Shown here: one piece after another, positions 1-8,158 of the stretch | How the letters are laid out: every line of letters begins with the position of its first letter | How positions within the stretch are numbered: the stretch's first letter is position 1 | Assembly: GCF_036965045.1 (NCBI RefSeq) | Contig: NZ_JBALOV010000042.1 | Location: 1-64,000, forward strand | DNA length: 64,000 nt | Origin: Ferdinandcohnia sp036965045 | GTDB lineage: Bacteria; Bacillota; Bacilli; Bacillales; Bacillaceae_L | Reading direction: 5' to 3' | Notes under the pieces: model-generated | Databases searched by the model: none | Seen by the model: only the letters and a program-made list of their open reading frames with translations | Told to the model about the DNA's origin: nothing | Program-made: the position numbers and the translations under genes

Positions 1-73
1 AAACGTTGACGTTTGTATTGTGTTCAGTTTTCAAAGAACTTTTATTGTATAATCGCTCAGAAGCGACTTTCTT
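1..73 (-). promoter_or_regulatory. Leader of an rRNA operon (16S gene lies beyond the left edge)
   Basis: Read on the minus strand, positions 39-22 give GTTCTTTGAAAACTGAAC, the boxA-like element found just upstream of 16S rRNA in Bacillus rrn operons, followed by an AACGTCAACGTTT-like leader end. It lies directly downstream of two strong tandem promoters. The 16S gene itself is not in the window. An rrn operon next to pdaB/kbaA/gerD is also the arrangement in B. subtilis. Confidence 0.8.
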
Positions 74-102
74 AATATACCATGCTGACAACTTGAAGTC
101 AA
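74..102 (-). promoter_or_regulatory. rRNA operon promoter P2
   Basis: The minus strand shows TTGACT (102-97), a 17-bp spacer and TATATT (79-74). This is the proximal of two tandem sigma-A promoters that drive the rRNA operon to the left. Confidence 0.85.
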
Positions 103-156
103 CACTTTTTTAAAAGTTTTTTTCGAAAGTCATGATCGTCAGCGACGACGTTTATT

Positions 157-185
157 AATATATCATCATCTAAAACACGTGTCAA
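157..185 (-). promoter_or_regulatory. rRNA operon promoter P1
   Basis: The minus strand shows TTGACA (185-180), a 17-bp spacer and TATATT (162-157), 83 bp upstream of P2. Tandem promoters at this spacing are typical of Bacillus rrn operons. Confidence 0.85.
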
Positions 186-249
186 TAATCTATTTAAAAT
201 ATTAAAAGAGGACCATATTCAGCATATAATCCTCCCAATTTTATTAGGT

Positions 250-480
250 TTACCCCTTATTACTATTTACCTTCTTTGAACGAATATACTTGCTGCATTC
301 AGTTGGATCAGCAATTCTTTTAAATAAACGAAATAAAATTTGATATCGTTCTTCCATTGCTCTTTTTACAATATGGTCGATCCTTGCATCTCCCACATCA
401 AAGAGTATTTCGTCCATTTCTCTTTTTAGAAGGTATTCTAATTCTTTTATTTCCTTCTGATCAACTAGTAATCCAATCAT
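250..480 (-). CDS. Small conserved Bacillus hypothetical protein (76 aa)
   Basis: A 76-residue, charged, probably helical protein with no signal peptide, membrane segment or recognised domain. The ATG start is preceded by TGGGGTG at suitable spacing. It lies between the rRNA operon and pdaB, is transcribed towards the rRNA operon and is divergent from pdaB. I recall similar small proteins at this position in other Bacillus genomes but know no function for them. Confidence 0.7.
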   Translation of the reverse strand: MIGLLVDQKEIKELEYLLKREMDEILFDVGDARIDHIVKRAMEERYQILFRLFKRIADPTECSKYIRSKKVNSNKG

Positions 481-624
481 TGTTTCACCCCATGTTTGTT
501 GTAATTCTAATTATTACCAGATTTAAATATTTTATGAACGGAATTTCCAAAGAGTTTTACACATACAAATTGCATGACAAGCATATTATTTTTACAGAAG
601 ATGCTTTGGACAAGGAGGATAAAA

Positions 625-1389
625 ATGAATTTTTTCTACATCCTGAGTAGCAAAAGGATTAAACAAACATTGATTATTCTTTTCGCTTCCTTATTTACAG
701 CTAGTATTTTTTACATAGAAAAAGGCAATATTGCTCCTGTTTTTTCAACCGAAAATGGTCCTCGGGTGATTTATACGGGAGAAAAGAGCGAAAAGGCGGT
801 TGCACTGACCTTTAACATTAGTTGGGGAGATACAAAGGCTCTTCCGATTATCGACACCCTAAAAAATGAAGGTGTCAAAAATGCAACATTCTTCCTTTCT
901 GCTTCATGGGCTGAGCGTCACCCACAAATTGTTGAACGGATTGTGAAGGATGGACATCAAATTGGCATTAAGGGGTATGATTATAAAAACTATACGGAAT
1001 TAGAGGATGCACAAATCAAAAAAGATATTTTCAAGGCACAGGATGCATTTAAGAAAATGGGAGTCAAAACTGTTTCATTCGCACGCACACCTGATGCTAA
1101 TTTTGATTCAAGAGTTGTGAAAATATTGGACTCTCTTGGCTATACCCTTATCCATTGGAGCATTGATTCAAACGATTGGAATAATCCTGGAGTAGCTAAA
1201 ATTACAAGTAATGTATTAGATAAGGTAAAAGGGGGAGATATCATTTTGTTCCACGCATCGGATTCTGCCAAGCAGACCGCTGAAGCTCTTCCTGAGGTAT
1301 TAAAAGGAATCAAAGGAAAAGGCCTTTCGTTTGTGACGGTAAGCGACATGCTTAATAATGCGGATGTAAAAAGTGAAGTTGTCGATTAA
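625..1389 (+). CDS. pdaB: PdaB-like polysaccharide deacetylase family protein, sporulation
   Basis: A 254-residue carbohydrate-esterase-4 fold protein, the same length as B. subtilis PdaB, which is needed for spore stability late in sporulation. The start at 625 is chosen because AAGGAGG lies just before it; the upstream in-frame ATG at 574 has no ribosome site. An N-terminal membrane anchor spans about residues 12-30 and the NodB-like domain about 55-245. The first metal/catalytic motif reads TFNISWGD, with Asn64 where PdaB proteins normally have Asp, and the RPP-type third motif reads ARTPDANF, so catalysis is doubtful. CATATTA at 582-588 could be a weak sigma-G -10 box. The gene converges on kbaA across a shared terminator. 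Confidence 0.9.
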   Translation: MNFFYILSSKRIKQTLIILFASLFTASIFYIEKGNIAPVFSTENGPRVIYTGEKSEKAVALTFNISWGDTKALPIIDTLKNEGVKNATFFLSASWAERHPQIVERIVKDGHQIGIKGYDYKNYTELEDAQIKKDIFKAQDAFKKMGVKTVSFARTPDANFDSRVVKILDSLGYTLIHWSIDSNDWNNPGVAKITSNVLDKVKGGDIILFHASDSAKQTAEALPEVLKGIKGKGLSFVTVSDMLNNADVKSEVVD

Positions 1390-1406
1390 CGTTTGGGGTA
1401 AAAAAT

Positions 1407-1436
1407 AAAAAGCTGATCCATCGGGTCAGCTTTTTT
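1407..1436. terminator. Bidirectional terminator between pdaB and kbaA
   Basis: A stem AAAAGCTGA / TCAGCTTTT (1407-1415 with 1426-1434) carries a T-run on the plus strand and A-rich flanks that give a T-run on the other strand. It overlaps the last codon of kbaA. Confidence 0.8.
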
Positions 1437-2022
1437 GTTTTGTTATTTTGGGCAGGATTAATAATTGGTAGGCGTTACAAATTAAAAGCGGATAAATCAT
1501 TAAATACAGCCAGCTTGTATCATTTACACGGATGGCTGGCATCCATTCAATTACTGACACTACAAACATGAAGAAAACAGCTGGAATAAACGCCTTACTA
1601 TTTGTTTGTTTGCTTTTAAAGTATGCAATGATTAATGAAAATACTAAAATCAATATGGGTATCCATACATATGGCGCAATGCTTTCGCCTTCTGTTGCAA
1701 ACACCTTAATACGAAAATAGATTAAATCAAATAATACAAAAGCAATTAACACTATTTGCGCAGGACCCCATGCACTCTTGAACAACCCAAGTCCAAATCG
1801 GTGAACAGTCAGGTAGGCAAAGAAGCCCATTTGGCTAATAATACTAAAAATAAATCCAACACCGATTAGCCAAAATACTACAAGAAGTATTTCGATGATT
1901 TCTGCTGCTAAAAATAATTCTTTATATTCACTCCATTTAACGGCAAATCCAAAAAAGATTGTGCTTATCGCACCAACTAGTAAGGTAGAAAGAAAAAACC
2001 TTACCCAATTTCGACTTTTCAC
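1426..2022 (-). CDS. kbaA: KbaA, KinB-signalling activator, integral membrane protein
   Basis: A 198-residue polytopic protein with about six hydrophobic segments, matching B. subtilis KbaA in length and gene position. KbaA is needed for activation of the sporulation kinase KinB. The start is the GTG at 2022, six bases after TGGGGGAT; the GTG at 2037 lies inside that ribosome site and is rejected. It has its own start region divergent from gerD and converges on pdaB. Confidence 0.9.
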   Translation of the reverse strand: MKSRNWVRFFLSTLLVGAISTIFFGFAVKWSEYKELFLAAEIIEILLVVFWLIGVGFIFSIISQMGFFAYLTVHRFGLGLFKSAWGPAQIVLIAFVLFDLIYFRIKVFATEGESIAPYVWIPILILVFSLIIAYFKSKQTNSKAFIPAVFFMFVVSVIEWMPAIRVNDTSWLYLMIYPLLICNAYQLLILPKITKQKS

Positions 2023-2105
2023 GACAAAATCCCCCACTCTATATATTCAAATATGATTGTACCAAAACGGAGGGGATGAATGCCAGTTTCTCACCATGCA
2101 ATACG

Positions 2106-2135
2106 TGAATATTTTTTAACAAAAAAAGCATATTA
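2106..2135 (+). promoter_or_regulatory. Sigma-G promoter of gerD
   Basis: TGAATA (2106-2111), a 17-bp spacer and CATATTA (2129-2135) match the forespore sigma-G consensus closely. The position is 35 bp before the gerD start, and gerD is a known sigma-G gene. Confidence 0.8.
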
Positions 2136-2170
2136 ACAAATAAGGATCCCTTATGAAAGGAGCTTTAGAA

Positions 2171-2767
2171 ATGAAAAGAAGGATGTCGCTCCTCCTCATT
2201 TTTAGTTTTCTATTGGTTATAGTGGGGTGTGCCCCAGCAAATGTTGAACAAAATCGAATGGATTATGAAGAAACCAAAAAGATGGTTGTCGATATATTGA
2301 AAACCGATGATGGTAAAAAGGCGATTGAGGAACTAATGCGTGATGAAAAAATTAAGCAGCACCTCGTCATGGACCAAGCCGTTGTAAAAGACGCCATCCA
2401 AGAAACACTTACCTCTGACAATGGAGTTGAGTTTTGGAAAAAGACATTCGAAGATACGAAATTTGTTGAAGAATACGCAAAAAGTATGAAAATGGAGCAC
2501 GAAAAGCTCATTAAAGACTTAATGAAGGATCCCGATTATCAAAAAATGGTGATGGATATCTTAAAAAATCCTGAGATGGAACAACAATTTACAGATGTTG
2601 TTAAAAGTCAGGAATTTAGAAAGCATCTTCAAACGGTTATTAGCGAAACACTTGAGAGCCCGTTATATAAAGCGAAGATTGAAGATATTCTTATCAAAGC
2701 TGCAGAAGACATGGAAAAAGAAGAAAAGGCAAAAAAGGATGAAGGTCAGGGTAGCGGTAATACCTAA
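2171..2767 (+). CDS. gerD: GerD spore germination lipoprotein
   Basis: A 198-residue lipoprotein; GerD scaffolds germinant receptors into the germinosome at the spore inner membrane. The lipoprotein signal peptide ends in the lipobox VGC with Cys20. The remainder is a long charged alpha-helical region, and the C-terminal tail is Lys/Glu-rich followed by a Gly/Ser end. The start is taken at 2171 (MKRRM) after AAAGGAG; the ATG at 2153 lies upstream of that site. It is monocistronic, with a sigma-G promoter before it and a strong terminator after it. Confidence 0.95.
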   Translation: MKRRMSLLLIFSFLLVIVGCAPANVEQNRMDYEETKKMVVDILKTDDGKKAIEELMRDEKIKQHLVMDQAVVKDAIQETLTSDNGVEFWKKTFEDTKFVEEYAKSMKMEHEKLIKDLMKDPDYQKMVMDILKNPEMEQQFTDVVKSQEFRKHLQTVISETLESPLYKAKIEDILIKAAEDMEKEEKAKKDEGQGSGNT

Positions 2768-2782
2768 TTTGCCAATAGATAG

Positions 2783-2811
2783 AAGACCCTCTCGATATTC
2801 GAGAGGGTCTT
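2783..2811. terminator. Bidirectional terminator between gerD and salA
   Basis: A near-perfect stem, AAGACCCTCTCGA paired with TCGAGAGGGTCTT around a 3-base loop, sits between the two converging stop codons. Confidence 0.9.
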
Positions 2812-2815
2812 TAGA

Positions 2816-3865
2816 TTAAATTGCGTCAATTACTCTTTTTGCAATGTCATTATAGATTTTTCCTGTTGGATGGTCTTCGTCATAAACAGATGGTGCAAAA
2901 TCATCATCATTCCAATCAGGTTGTCCCAGTGGAATTTTACCTAGTAAAGAAGTTTGAAGCTCTTCCGCAAGCTTTTCTCCACCGCCCTTACCGAATACAT
3001 ATTCCTTTTCACCTGTAACCTTGCTTTCAAAATAAGACATATTCTCGATAACGCCTAGAATTTCGTGCTCTGTTCGAAGCGCCATTGCACCCGCTCTTGC
3101 TGCAACAAATGCGGCTGTTGGATGTGGTGTTGTGACAATAATTTCTTTGCAATGTGGTAGCATCGTATGAACATCTAACGCCACATCACCTGTACCTGGC
3201 GGCAAGTCGAGAACGAGATAATCAAGATCTCCCCACTCAACCTCATTAAAGAAATTGTTCAACATTTTTCCTAACATTGGACCGCGCCAGATTACCGGTG
3301 AATTGTCTTCAACAAAGAAGCCCATTGAAATCACTTTTACCCCTTTTCTTTCTACAGGGATAATTTTTTCACCACGAACAACAGGGCGATTTGTAATTCC
3401 CATCATGTCTGGAACACTGAATCCATAAATATCAGCATCAATGATTCCGACCTTTTTCCCTAGTCTTGCTAATGATATAGCTAAGTTGACGGAGACGGTT
3501 GATTTACCAACCCCTCCCTTACCGCTTGCTACTGCTATAAAGGTCGTTTGATTTACTGGAGATAATAAAGGTGCTGATTCCTCAGTTGTTTCCGTCTTAA
3601 ATTTCGCTAGTTCTTCCGGCGAAAGGTCAGCAAACCGCAGACCTACAGACTCTGCTCCCGCTTGTTTTAGTGCATTTACAATTGCCGTTTGGAGCTGAAG
3701 CTGTTCGCCTGTACCAGTTTTAGAAAGGGCGATTTTTACACTGACATGTTTCTTTTCTTCTTTTATTTTAATCTCTTGGATTGCATTCGTTTCCTCGAAT
3801 GTTCTATGTAAGAATGGATCTTGCAATGAATGTAATACTTCTCTCACCTGTTGCTCAGTTAACAT
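2816..3865 (-). CDS. salA: SalA, Mrp/ApbC-family P-loop ATPase
   Basis: A 349-residue protein with an N-terminal MIP18-like (DUF59) domain (about 1-95) and an Mrp/NBP35 ATPase domain with the deviant Walker A GKGGVGKST at 115-123. The CxxC iron-sulfur motif of classical Mrp carriers is absent: the region after NMSYF reads ESKVTGEKEY, as in B. subtilis SalA, a regulator that represses scoC and thereby raises exoprotease production. AGGTGG precedes the ATG. The gene order cwlD-salA with gerD opposite is as in B. subtilis. Confidence 0.92.
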   Translation of the reverse strand: MLTEQQVREVLHSLQDPFLHRTFEETNAIQEIKIKEEKKHVSVKIALSKTGTGEQLQLQTAIVNALKQAGAESVGLRFADLSPEELAKFKTETTEESAPLLSPVNQTTFIAVASGKGGVGKSTVSVNLAISLARLGKKVGIIDADIYGFSVPDMMGITNRPVVRGEKIIPVERKGVKVISMGFFVEDNSPVIWRGPMLGKMLNNFFNEVEWGDLDYLVLDLPPGTGDVALDVHTMLPHCKEIIVTTPHPTAAFVAARAGAMALRTEHEILGVIENMSYFESKVTGEKEYVFGKGGGEKLAEELQTSLLGKIPLGQPDWNDDDFAPSVYDEDHPTGKIYNDIAKRVIDAI

Positions 3866-3976
3866 ATAAACACCACCTAGATATTGTATTCGGTTTCACT
3901 CCTTTCTCATTATACCATACCTGTCCCAATTTACAGTGTGAGGAGTGTCATAGCTTCTTAAAAAACACATGAAAAT

Positions 3977-3999
3977 ACCCACCTTTTATTCGGGTGGGT
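3977..3999 (-). terminator. Possible terminator at the end of cwlD
   Basis: ACCCACC (3977-3983) pairs with GGTGGGT (3993-3999). On the minus strand it is followed by a short ATTTTC tail. The hairpin overlaps the cwlD stop codon and its T-run is weak. Confidence 0.5.
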
Positions 4000-4699
4000 T
4001 TGATTCGTTAGAGAAATATCGGTTGATTCCTGTATAGATGGAGGCTGCGACCTTATCTTGGTATTTATCTTGAACTAATAGAGCTTTTTCCTCTGGGTTT
4101 GAGAGGAACCCCACTTCTACAAGTGCGCCTGGTTTCTTTGCACTTTTCAATAAATAAATGCCATTAATCGCTTTTGCTTGTCGTGTTGTATTTCCGAGAT
4201 TGTTGCGAAGCTCATCTTGAATAAATTTGGCTACTTCTTCATTTTCCTTGAAGGTACTAAAGTAAAATGTTTGTGCCCCTCTCCATCTTGGTGAAGGAAT
4301 GGCATTTAAATGTATGCTTATAAATAAATCCGCTTCTGATTCATTAATGGTTTGAACACGTTTTTTCAAATCCTCTGTTTTTCGTCGACTGAGCCCTTTT
4401 GTTCCGTCCTGCGCTAAATCTGTATCTTCTTCCCGTAGCATTTGGACAAAGGCACCCTGCTGCTGTAAATAATCGCGAAGTTTATGGGAAATTTCAAGGG
4501 CGATGTCCTTTTCCTGCACCTCGCCACTTTCGGCACCACCATCTGGCCCACCATGGCCCGGATCGATAATAATGAACTTCCCTGATAGAGGTAAACTCCA
4601 TGGGTCCCATACATCTTTATCCATGAATCGATATTGTATAAATATAAATAAAACAACAGCACCTAAAAGGATGCCAGCGATTTTTAGTTTCTTATTCAT
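3986..4699 (-). CDS. cwlD: CwlD, N-acetylmuramoyl-L-alanine amidase of spore cortex
   Basis: A 237-residue Amidase_3 family zinc amidase that, with PdaA, makes the muramic delta-lactam of spore cortex. An N-terminal membrane segment covers about residues 4-22. The zinc/catalytic signature is visible as DPGHGG (about 45-50), a Glu in the following helix, SIHLNA (zinc His) and the C-terminal VEVGFLSN with the catalytic Glu. The start at 4699 has AGGAGG six bases upstream; the in-frame start at 4741 is rejected. Length equals that of B. subtilis CwlD. Confidence 0.95.
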   Translation of the reverse strand: MNKKLKIAGILLGAVVLFIFIQYRFMDKDVWDPWSLPLSGKFIIIDPGHGGPDGGAESGEVQEKDIALEISHKLRDYLQQQGAFVQMLREEDTDLAQDGTKGLSRRKTEDLKKRVQTINESEADLFISIHLNAIPSPRWRGAQTFYFSTFKENEEVAKFIQDELRNNLGNTTRQAKAINGIYLLKSAKKPGALVEVGFLSNPEEKALLVQDKYQDKVAASIYTGINRYFSNESNPPE

Positions 4700-4765
4700 C
4701 ATTTCCCTCCTGCATGTCCCTACATTAACTATATGGGACAAGGAGAGTATATATGATTAAAAATT

Positions 4766-5209
4766 CTAATGCAATTTTAGCCGGTGTCTTTTTTCCCCTT
4801 TCTGGAATCCTTCCGTCCACCAATAGGTTACATAGTGCTCACATGAGTAGTATAGGGACTCATTCACAAAACCCTGATCTCCAATATGCCCCCAATAACA
4901 TATGAATTCATATAACGCATCAATGAGGTTCTTTTCAAATCTGTAACATCGCATTCTCACTTCTTCAACAGACTCCCCGTAGTAACCGAATTTGCTATAC
5001 TTAGCCCCTAAAAGGTATGACTCTATCGCGACATCAATGCAACCTTCTTCAATTGCACTTCCAAGAATGGAATCCATTCTAAAGAAGCTGCTAAAGGTAT
5101 CCACGACGCTTTTCTTAAGTTCTTCTAATGAAAGCTCACGCAGCATTTTTCGTTCATACTTGATTTGCTTCTCTTTCCGTTTTTCCTTGAAGGTTGTAAT
5201 TACATTCAT
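4766..5209 (-). CDS. ybaK: YbaK-like DUF2521 protein
   Basis: A 147-residue soluble protein of the DUF2521 family, same length and position (upstream of cwlD) as B. subtilis YbaK. It is mostly helical, has a basic N-terminal region and several Cys/Tyr/Trp residues in the C-terminal half, and lacks a signal peptide. The start at 5209 follows GGGGGG; the in-frame ATG at 5233 lies before that site. Function is unknown; its position suggests a sporulation link only by association. Confidence 0.85.
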   Translation of the reverse strand: MNVITTFKEKRKEKQIKYERKMLRELSLEELKKSVVDTFSSFFRMDSILGSAIEEGCIDVAIESYLLGAKYSKFGYYGESVEEVRMRCYRFEKNLIDALYEFICYWGHIGDQGFVNESLYYSCEHYVTYWWTEGFQKGEKRHRLKLH

Positions 5210-5351
5210 AAAATAAGAACCCCCCTTTGACAAATAGTTTCTAACTGGATCATCGTAAACATGCGCTCAACACAAACTACCTTAATTGCCAAATAAAACT
5301 ATGCATACATTTATAGTTTCGTCTGGGAATTTACTGGGTCTAAGCAGTTTT

Positions 5352-5399
5352 TGTAGGGTATGGAGGACCCTACACGGATGGAGCTTTGCCGCGAAGCTC
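5352..5399. other. Two adjacent hairpins in a gene-free stretch (5210-5506)
   Basis: TGTAGGGT/ACCCTACA (5352-5359 with 5367-5374) and GAGCTT/AAGCTC (5381-5386 with 5394-5399) are perfect stems seven bases apart. No open frame or T-run goes with them and I see no promoter. They could be a small structured RNA or a remnant; nothing else is apparent in this 297-bp gap except the terminator at its right end. Confidence 0.35.
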
Positions 5400-5469
5400 T
5401 TCATCATCGAGCGTATGAAATGAATTCCATCTCTTTTTTCGCACAACATTTCTCCTTCATCAATTTATG

Positions 5470-5497
5470 AAAAAACCCTCAATCCTTTGATTGAGGG
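5470..5497 (-). terminator. Terminator of the small membrane-protein gene
   Basis: CCCTCAAT/ATTGAGGG (5476-5483 with 5490-5497) is followed on the minus strand by a TTTTTT run. It lies 10 bp after the stop of the 5507-5734 gene. Confidence 0.85.
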
Positions 5498-5506
5498 CCT
5501 ACATCT

Positions 5507-5734
5507 TTATATATCCGAAATCTTTAGACTTTCTTCTGCTGGTAATGGACTATCCTTTTGTTTTCCAATTAGCCTTGCAACCTGCCAACCAATGACCATA
5601 TGAACGACACCCATAATTCCAAATAATAAGTAATCTCCGATTGGTTCTGGAAGCAAGAGATCAACGATTAACCACATTCCTGCCGACGAAGCACCAATAA
5701 ATGCACCGAGCAATGATTTTTGGATACGACTCAT
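5507..5734 (-). CDS. Small two-helix membrane protein, function unknown
   Basis: A 75-residue protein with two hydrophobic segments (about residues 7-28 and 35-54) and a short charged tail. GAGGTGGG lies at good spacing before the ATG, and a strong terminator follows. I do not recognise the family. It is divergent from the SDR gene and apparently monocistronic, so its context does not suggest a job. Confidence 0.65.
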   Translation of the reverse strand: MSRIQKSLLGAFIGASSAGMWLIVDLLLPEPIGDYLLFGIMGVVHMVIGWQVARLIGKQKDSPLPAEESLKISDI

Positions 5735-5978
5735 TTTCCACCCACCTCTTCAAATTTGTTACCATTCTTACATCCATCTTATGTCGATGATTTGCTCGAA
5801 ATAACTTGAATTTTGACAGAAGGTTGTCCGACACGTCTTTTACTCTTCCATGATGTCATTTAACTCCTTTTTAACTCTTCTCATCCAAAAGTTGTAGATA
5901 AAGTTCAAGCTTTTTGACGACGAAGGATTTCCCAGTAGCCAGTATGCTTAAGTCATAAAGTATATAAGGAGAGATTAA

Positions 5979-6698
5979 ATGATGAAGAATAAAGTTGTCA
6001 TGATTACTGGAGCATCTAAAGGATTAGGAAGAGCATTGACATTAGCTTTTGCAAAAAAAGGCGCGATGCTGGCAATCTGTGCAAGGAATGAAGATAACCT
6101 ATTAAAGGTAAAGCATGAAGCGGAAAGCTTTGGCGCAACAGTTTTAGCCGTTACTGCTGATGTTTCTAAATCTAGAGATGTTGAAAGGTTTGTTGCTCTA
6201 ACTGAGGAAGCATATGGCAAAATTGATGTTCTAATAAATAATGCCTCCATGTTGGGTCCTAGCCCAATGCCGTTATTACTCGATTACCCCGAAGAGGACT
6301 TTATGGAGGTACTTAAGGTAAATGCCCTATCACCATTTTTAGTAACAAGAAGAGTTGTTGTCGGAATGCTTCAACGCAACCAAGGTTCAATTATCAATGT
6401 TACTTCAGAAGCTGGTCACACCGGGTTTGCAGGCTGGGGTGCATACGGGGTATCAAAGTTTGCAGTTGAAGGCCTCACCGAAACATGGGCAGATGAATTA
6501 AGCGAGACCGGCGTTCGAGTCAATATGGTTGATCCTGGCGAAATGGATACAGAGATGCATCAATTGGCTGTTCCTGACTGTGATTACCCTTTAGCCAAAC
6601 CAGAAGATGTCGTCGATACTTTTTTACAGCTTGCTTCTGAACAGACTAAAGGAATCAATGGGAAACGGTTTTCAGCCCAATCCCATGAGGAGGTATAA
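5979..6698 (+). CDS. Short-chain dehydrogenase/reductase (SDR)
   Basis: A 239-residue classical SDR oxidoreductase. The Rossmann nucleotide motif TGASKGLG lies at residues 10-17, the NNAS motif at 87-90, and the catalytic Ser143, Tyr156 and Lys160 (YGVSK) are all present. An Arg follows the second strand (LAICAR), which would fit NADP(H) preference. AAGGAGAG precedes the ATG. The stop codon is two bases from the start of the QueA-like gene, so they are surely co-transcribed. The substrate is not predictable; partnership with a QueA-like protein hints at a small-molecule or nucleoside modification. Confidence 0.88.
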   Translation: MMKNKVVMITGASKGLGRALTLAFAKKGAMLAICARNEDNLLKVKHEAESFGATVLAVTADVSKSRDVERFVALTEEAYGKIDVLINNASMLGPSPMPLLLDYPEEDFMEVLKVNALSPFLVTRRVVVGMLQRNQGSIINVTSEAGHTGFAGWGAYGVSKFAVEGLTETWADELSETGVRVNMVDPGEMDTEMHQLAVPDCDYPLAKPEDVVDTFLQLASEQTKGINGKRFSAQSHEEV

Positions 6699-6700
6699 CG

Positions 6701-7729
6701 ATGGTAGCAAAAGCCTTAGATTTTTATCTTCCAGATCAATTAAATGCATCTCATCCTCCTGAAAAGCGTGGAATTAGGCGAGATTACGTCCGTATGATGG
6801 TGCTTGAACGTGGTTCCGGCAACATCCGGCACGACCGCTTCTTTCATTTACCACACTATCTTCAGGCAGGTGATCTAGTTATTTTAAATAATAGCCGCAC
6901 CATTCCCGCTGTTTTACATGCCGAATGGCAAAGAAACAATATTCAACTTGCAACCATGGCCGAAATCCGACTAGCCAGACGACTTAATGAAGATAGTTGG
7001 GAGGCACTCATTGTTGAAAAATACGCAAATATTGGTGATCAATTCATTTTTTCATCGGATTTATCGGCGACAGTAATCAATGAAAAAAAGAATTCACCAT
7101 TAAAAATATTGAAGTTTACGAAAAAGGGCTCAGACCTATTCAACATGATCTATGCACTTGGGGAGCCAGTTCGATACGAATATATTGATCAACCATGGGG
7201 GTTAGATTATTACCAAACGGTTTTTGCCAGCCACCCAGGTTCAGTAGAAATGCCCTCTGCAGGAAGGGCGTTTAGCTGGGAGCTTCTGTTTACCTTAATG
7301 CGGTGCGGAATACAAATTGAGTTTATTCAACTCCATACAGGTCTTAGTTACTTACTTGATGATAAGTGGCATCAGAAACCTGAAGAAAACGTAGAAGAAT
7401 ATCACATTCCCGAAAAAACGATGCAACGGATTATGCAAACAAAAGCTGCTGGAAAAAGAGTTATTGCGGTCGGAACAACCGTTGTTCGAGCTCTTGAAAG
7501 TGCCGGCGCGTTTGGAAACCTTTCAGGCTTAACAAATTTATACATTCACCACCAGTTTCCTTTGAAAATAACCGATGGGATTATTACTGGATTTCACGAG
7601 CCAAAAGCGAGCCATCTTGATATGTTATCTGCGTTTATTTCTGAACAGCATCTTCTTAGTGCTTACGACCAAGCAATTGACGCCCGTTATTTATGGCATG
7701 AATTCGGGGACATGAATCTTATCATCTGA
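6701..7729 (+). CDS. QueA-like protein (divergent tRNA ribosyltransferase-isomerase family)
   Basis: A 342-residue protein of the QueA family, whose canonical members transfer ribose from S-adenosylmethionine to preQ1 in tRNA to make epoxyqueuosine. The fold signatures are clear: NNSRTIPA, YYQTVFA, VGTTVVRALESAG, FHEPKASHLDMLSAF and the C-terminal FGD motif. Several canonical motifs are changed: NDTR is NNSR, APTAGLHF is MPSAGRAF, HVGAGTF is HTGLSYL and NFHLP is GFHEP. It is not beside ruvB or tgt, where true queA usually lies, but between an SDR and a glyoxalase-like gene. It is probably a paralogue with altered specificity. Confidence 0.8.
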   Translation: MVAKALDFYLPDQLNASHPPEKRGIRRDYVRMMVLERGSGNIRHDRFFHLPHYLQAGDLVILNNSRTIPAVLHAEWQRNNIQLATMAEIRLARRLNEDSWEALIVEKYANIGDQFIFSSDLSATVINEKKNSPLKILKFTKKGSDLFNMIYALGEPVRYEYIDQPWGLDYYQTVFASHPGSVEMPSAGRAFSWELLFTLMRCGIQIEFIQLHTGLSYLLDDKWHQKPEENVEEYHIPEKTMQRIMQTKAAGKRVIAVGTTVVRALESAGAFGNLSGLTNLYIHHQFPLKITDGIITGFHEPKASHLDMLSAFISEQHLLSAYDQAIDARYLWHEFGDMNLII

Positions 7730-7748
7730 TTTAGGGGGGATGGCAGCA

Positions 7749-8081
7749 GTGAAACTTCATCATTACGGTCTTGAAGTAAGAAATTTTGAGGATGCTATCG
7801 ACTTTTATAAAAATCATTTAGGTTTTCAGGAAGAAACACGTTTTAGTTTCATGGAAGAAGAAATCGTATTTTTGATCCTCGGTGATTTTAGATTAGAGCT
7901 CACAGCTAGTACTGCGATAAATGCTCATATCTGCTTTGAAGTATCAGATTTAGATAAGTTAATGGCCATGCTTTTGGGGCTTCGAAAAGTCGAAGGCCCC
8001 TATGACCTCGATAACGGGTGGCGGACCGTCTTTTATGAAGGTCCTACTAAAGAAACGCTTGAGTTTTTGCAAACGAATTGA
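7749..8081 (+). CDS. Glyoxalase/VOC-superfamily protein
   Basis: A 110-residue single-module vicinal-oxygen-chelate protein with the pattern VRNFEDAIDFYKNHLGF near the N-terminus and ETLEFLQ near the end. Candidate metal ligands are the His at the start (KLHHYGLEV), Glu in FRLELT and Glu in KETLEF. The GTG at 7749 is preferred because AGGGGGG lies nine bases before it; the ATG at 7740 abuts that site. It is the third gene of the SDR/QueA-like run, 10-20 bp downstream. The substrate is unknown. Confidence 0.8.
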   Translation: MKLHHYGLEVRNFEDAIDFYKNHLGFQEETRFSFMEEEIVFLILGDFRLELTASTAINAHICFEVSDLDKLMAMLLGLRKVEGPYDLDNGWRTVFYEGPTKETLEFLQTN

Positions 8082-8158
8082 GTCCATCTAAAATTTCAGA
8101 AGTCTGAAAATTAGAAATAGGCTATAATGGAATCAGAAAATACCGTGGAGGGAAATTC

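Noticed and set aside
574..624. Upstream extension of pdaB
   Set aside because: AAGGAGG lies inside it and points to the ATG at 625; the extension destroys the normal N-terminal anchor context.
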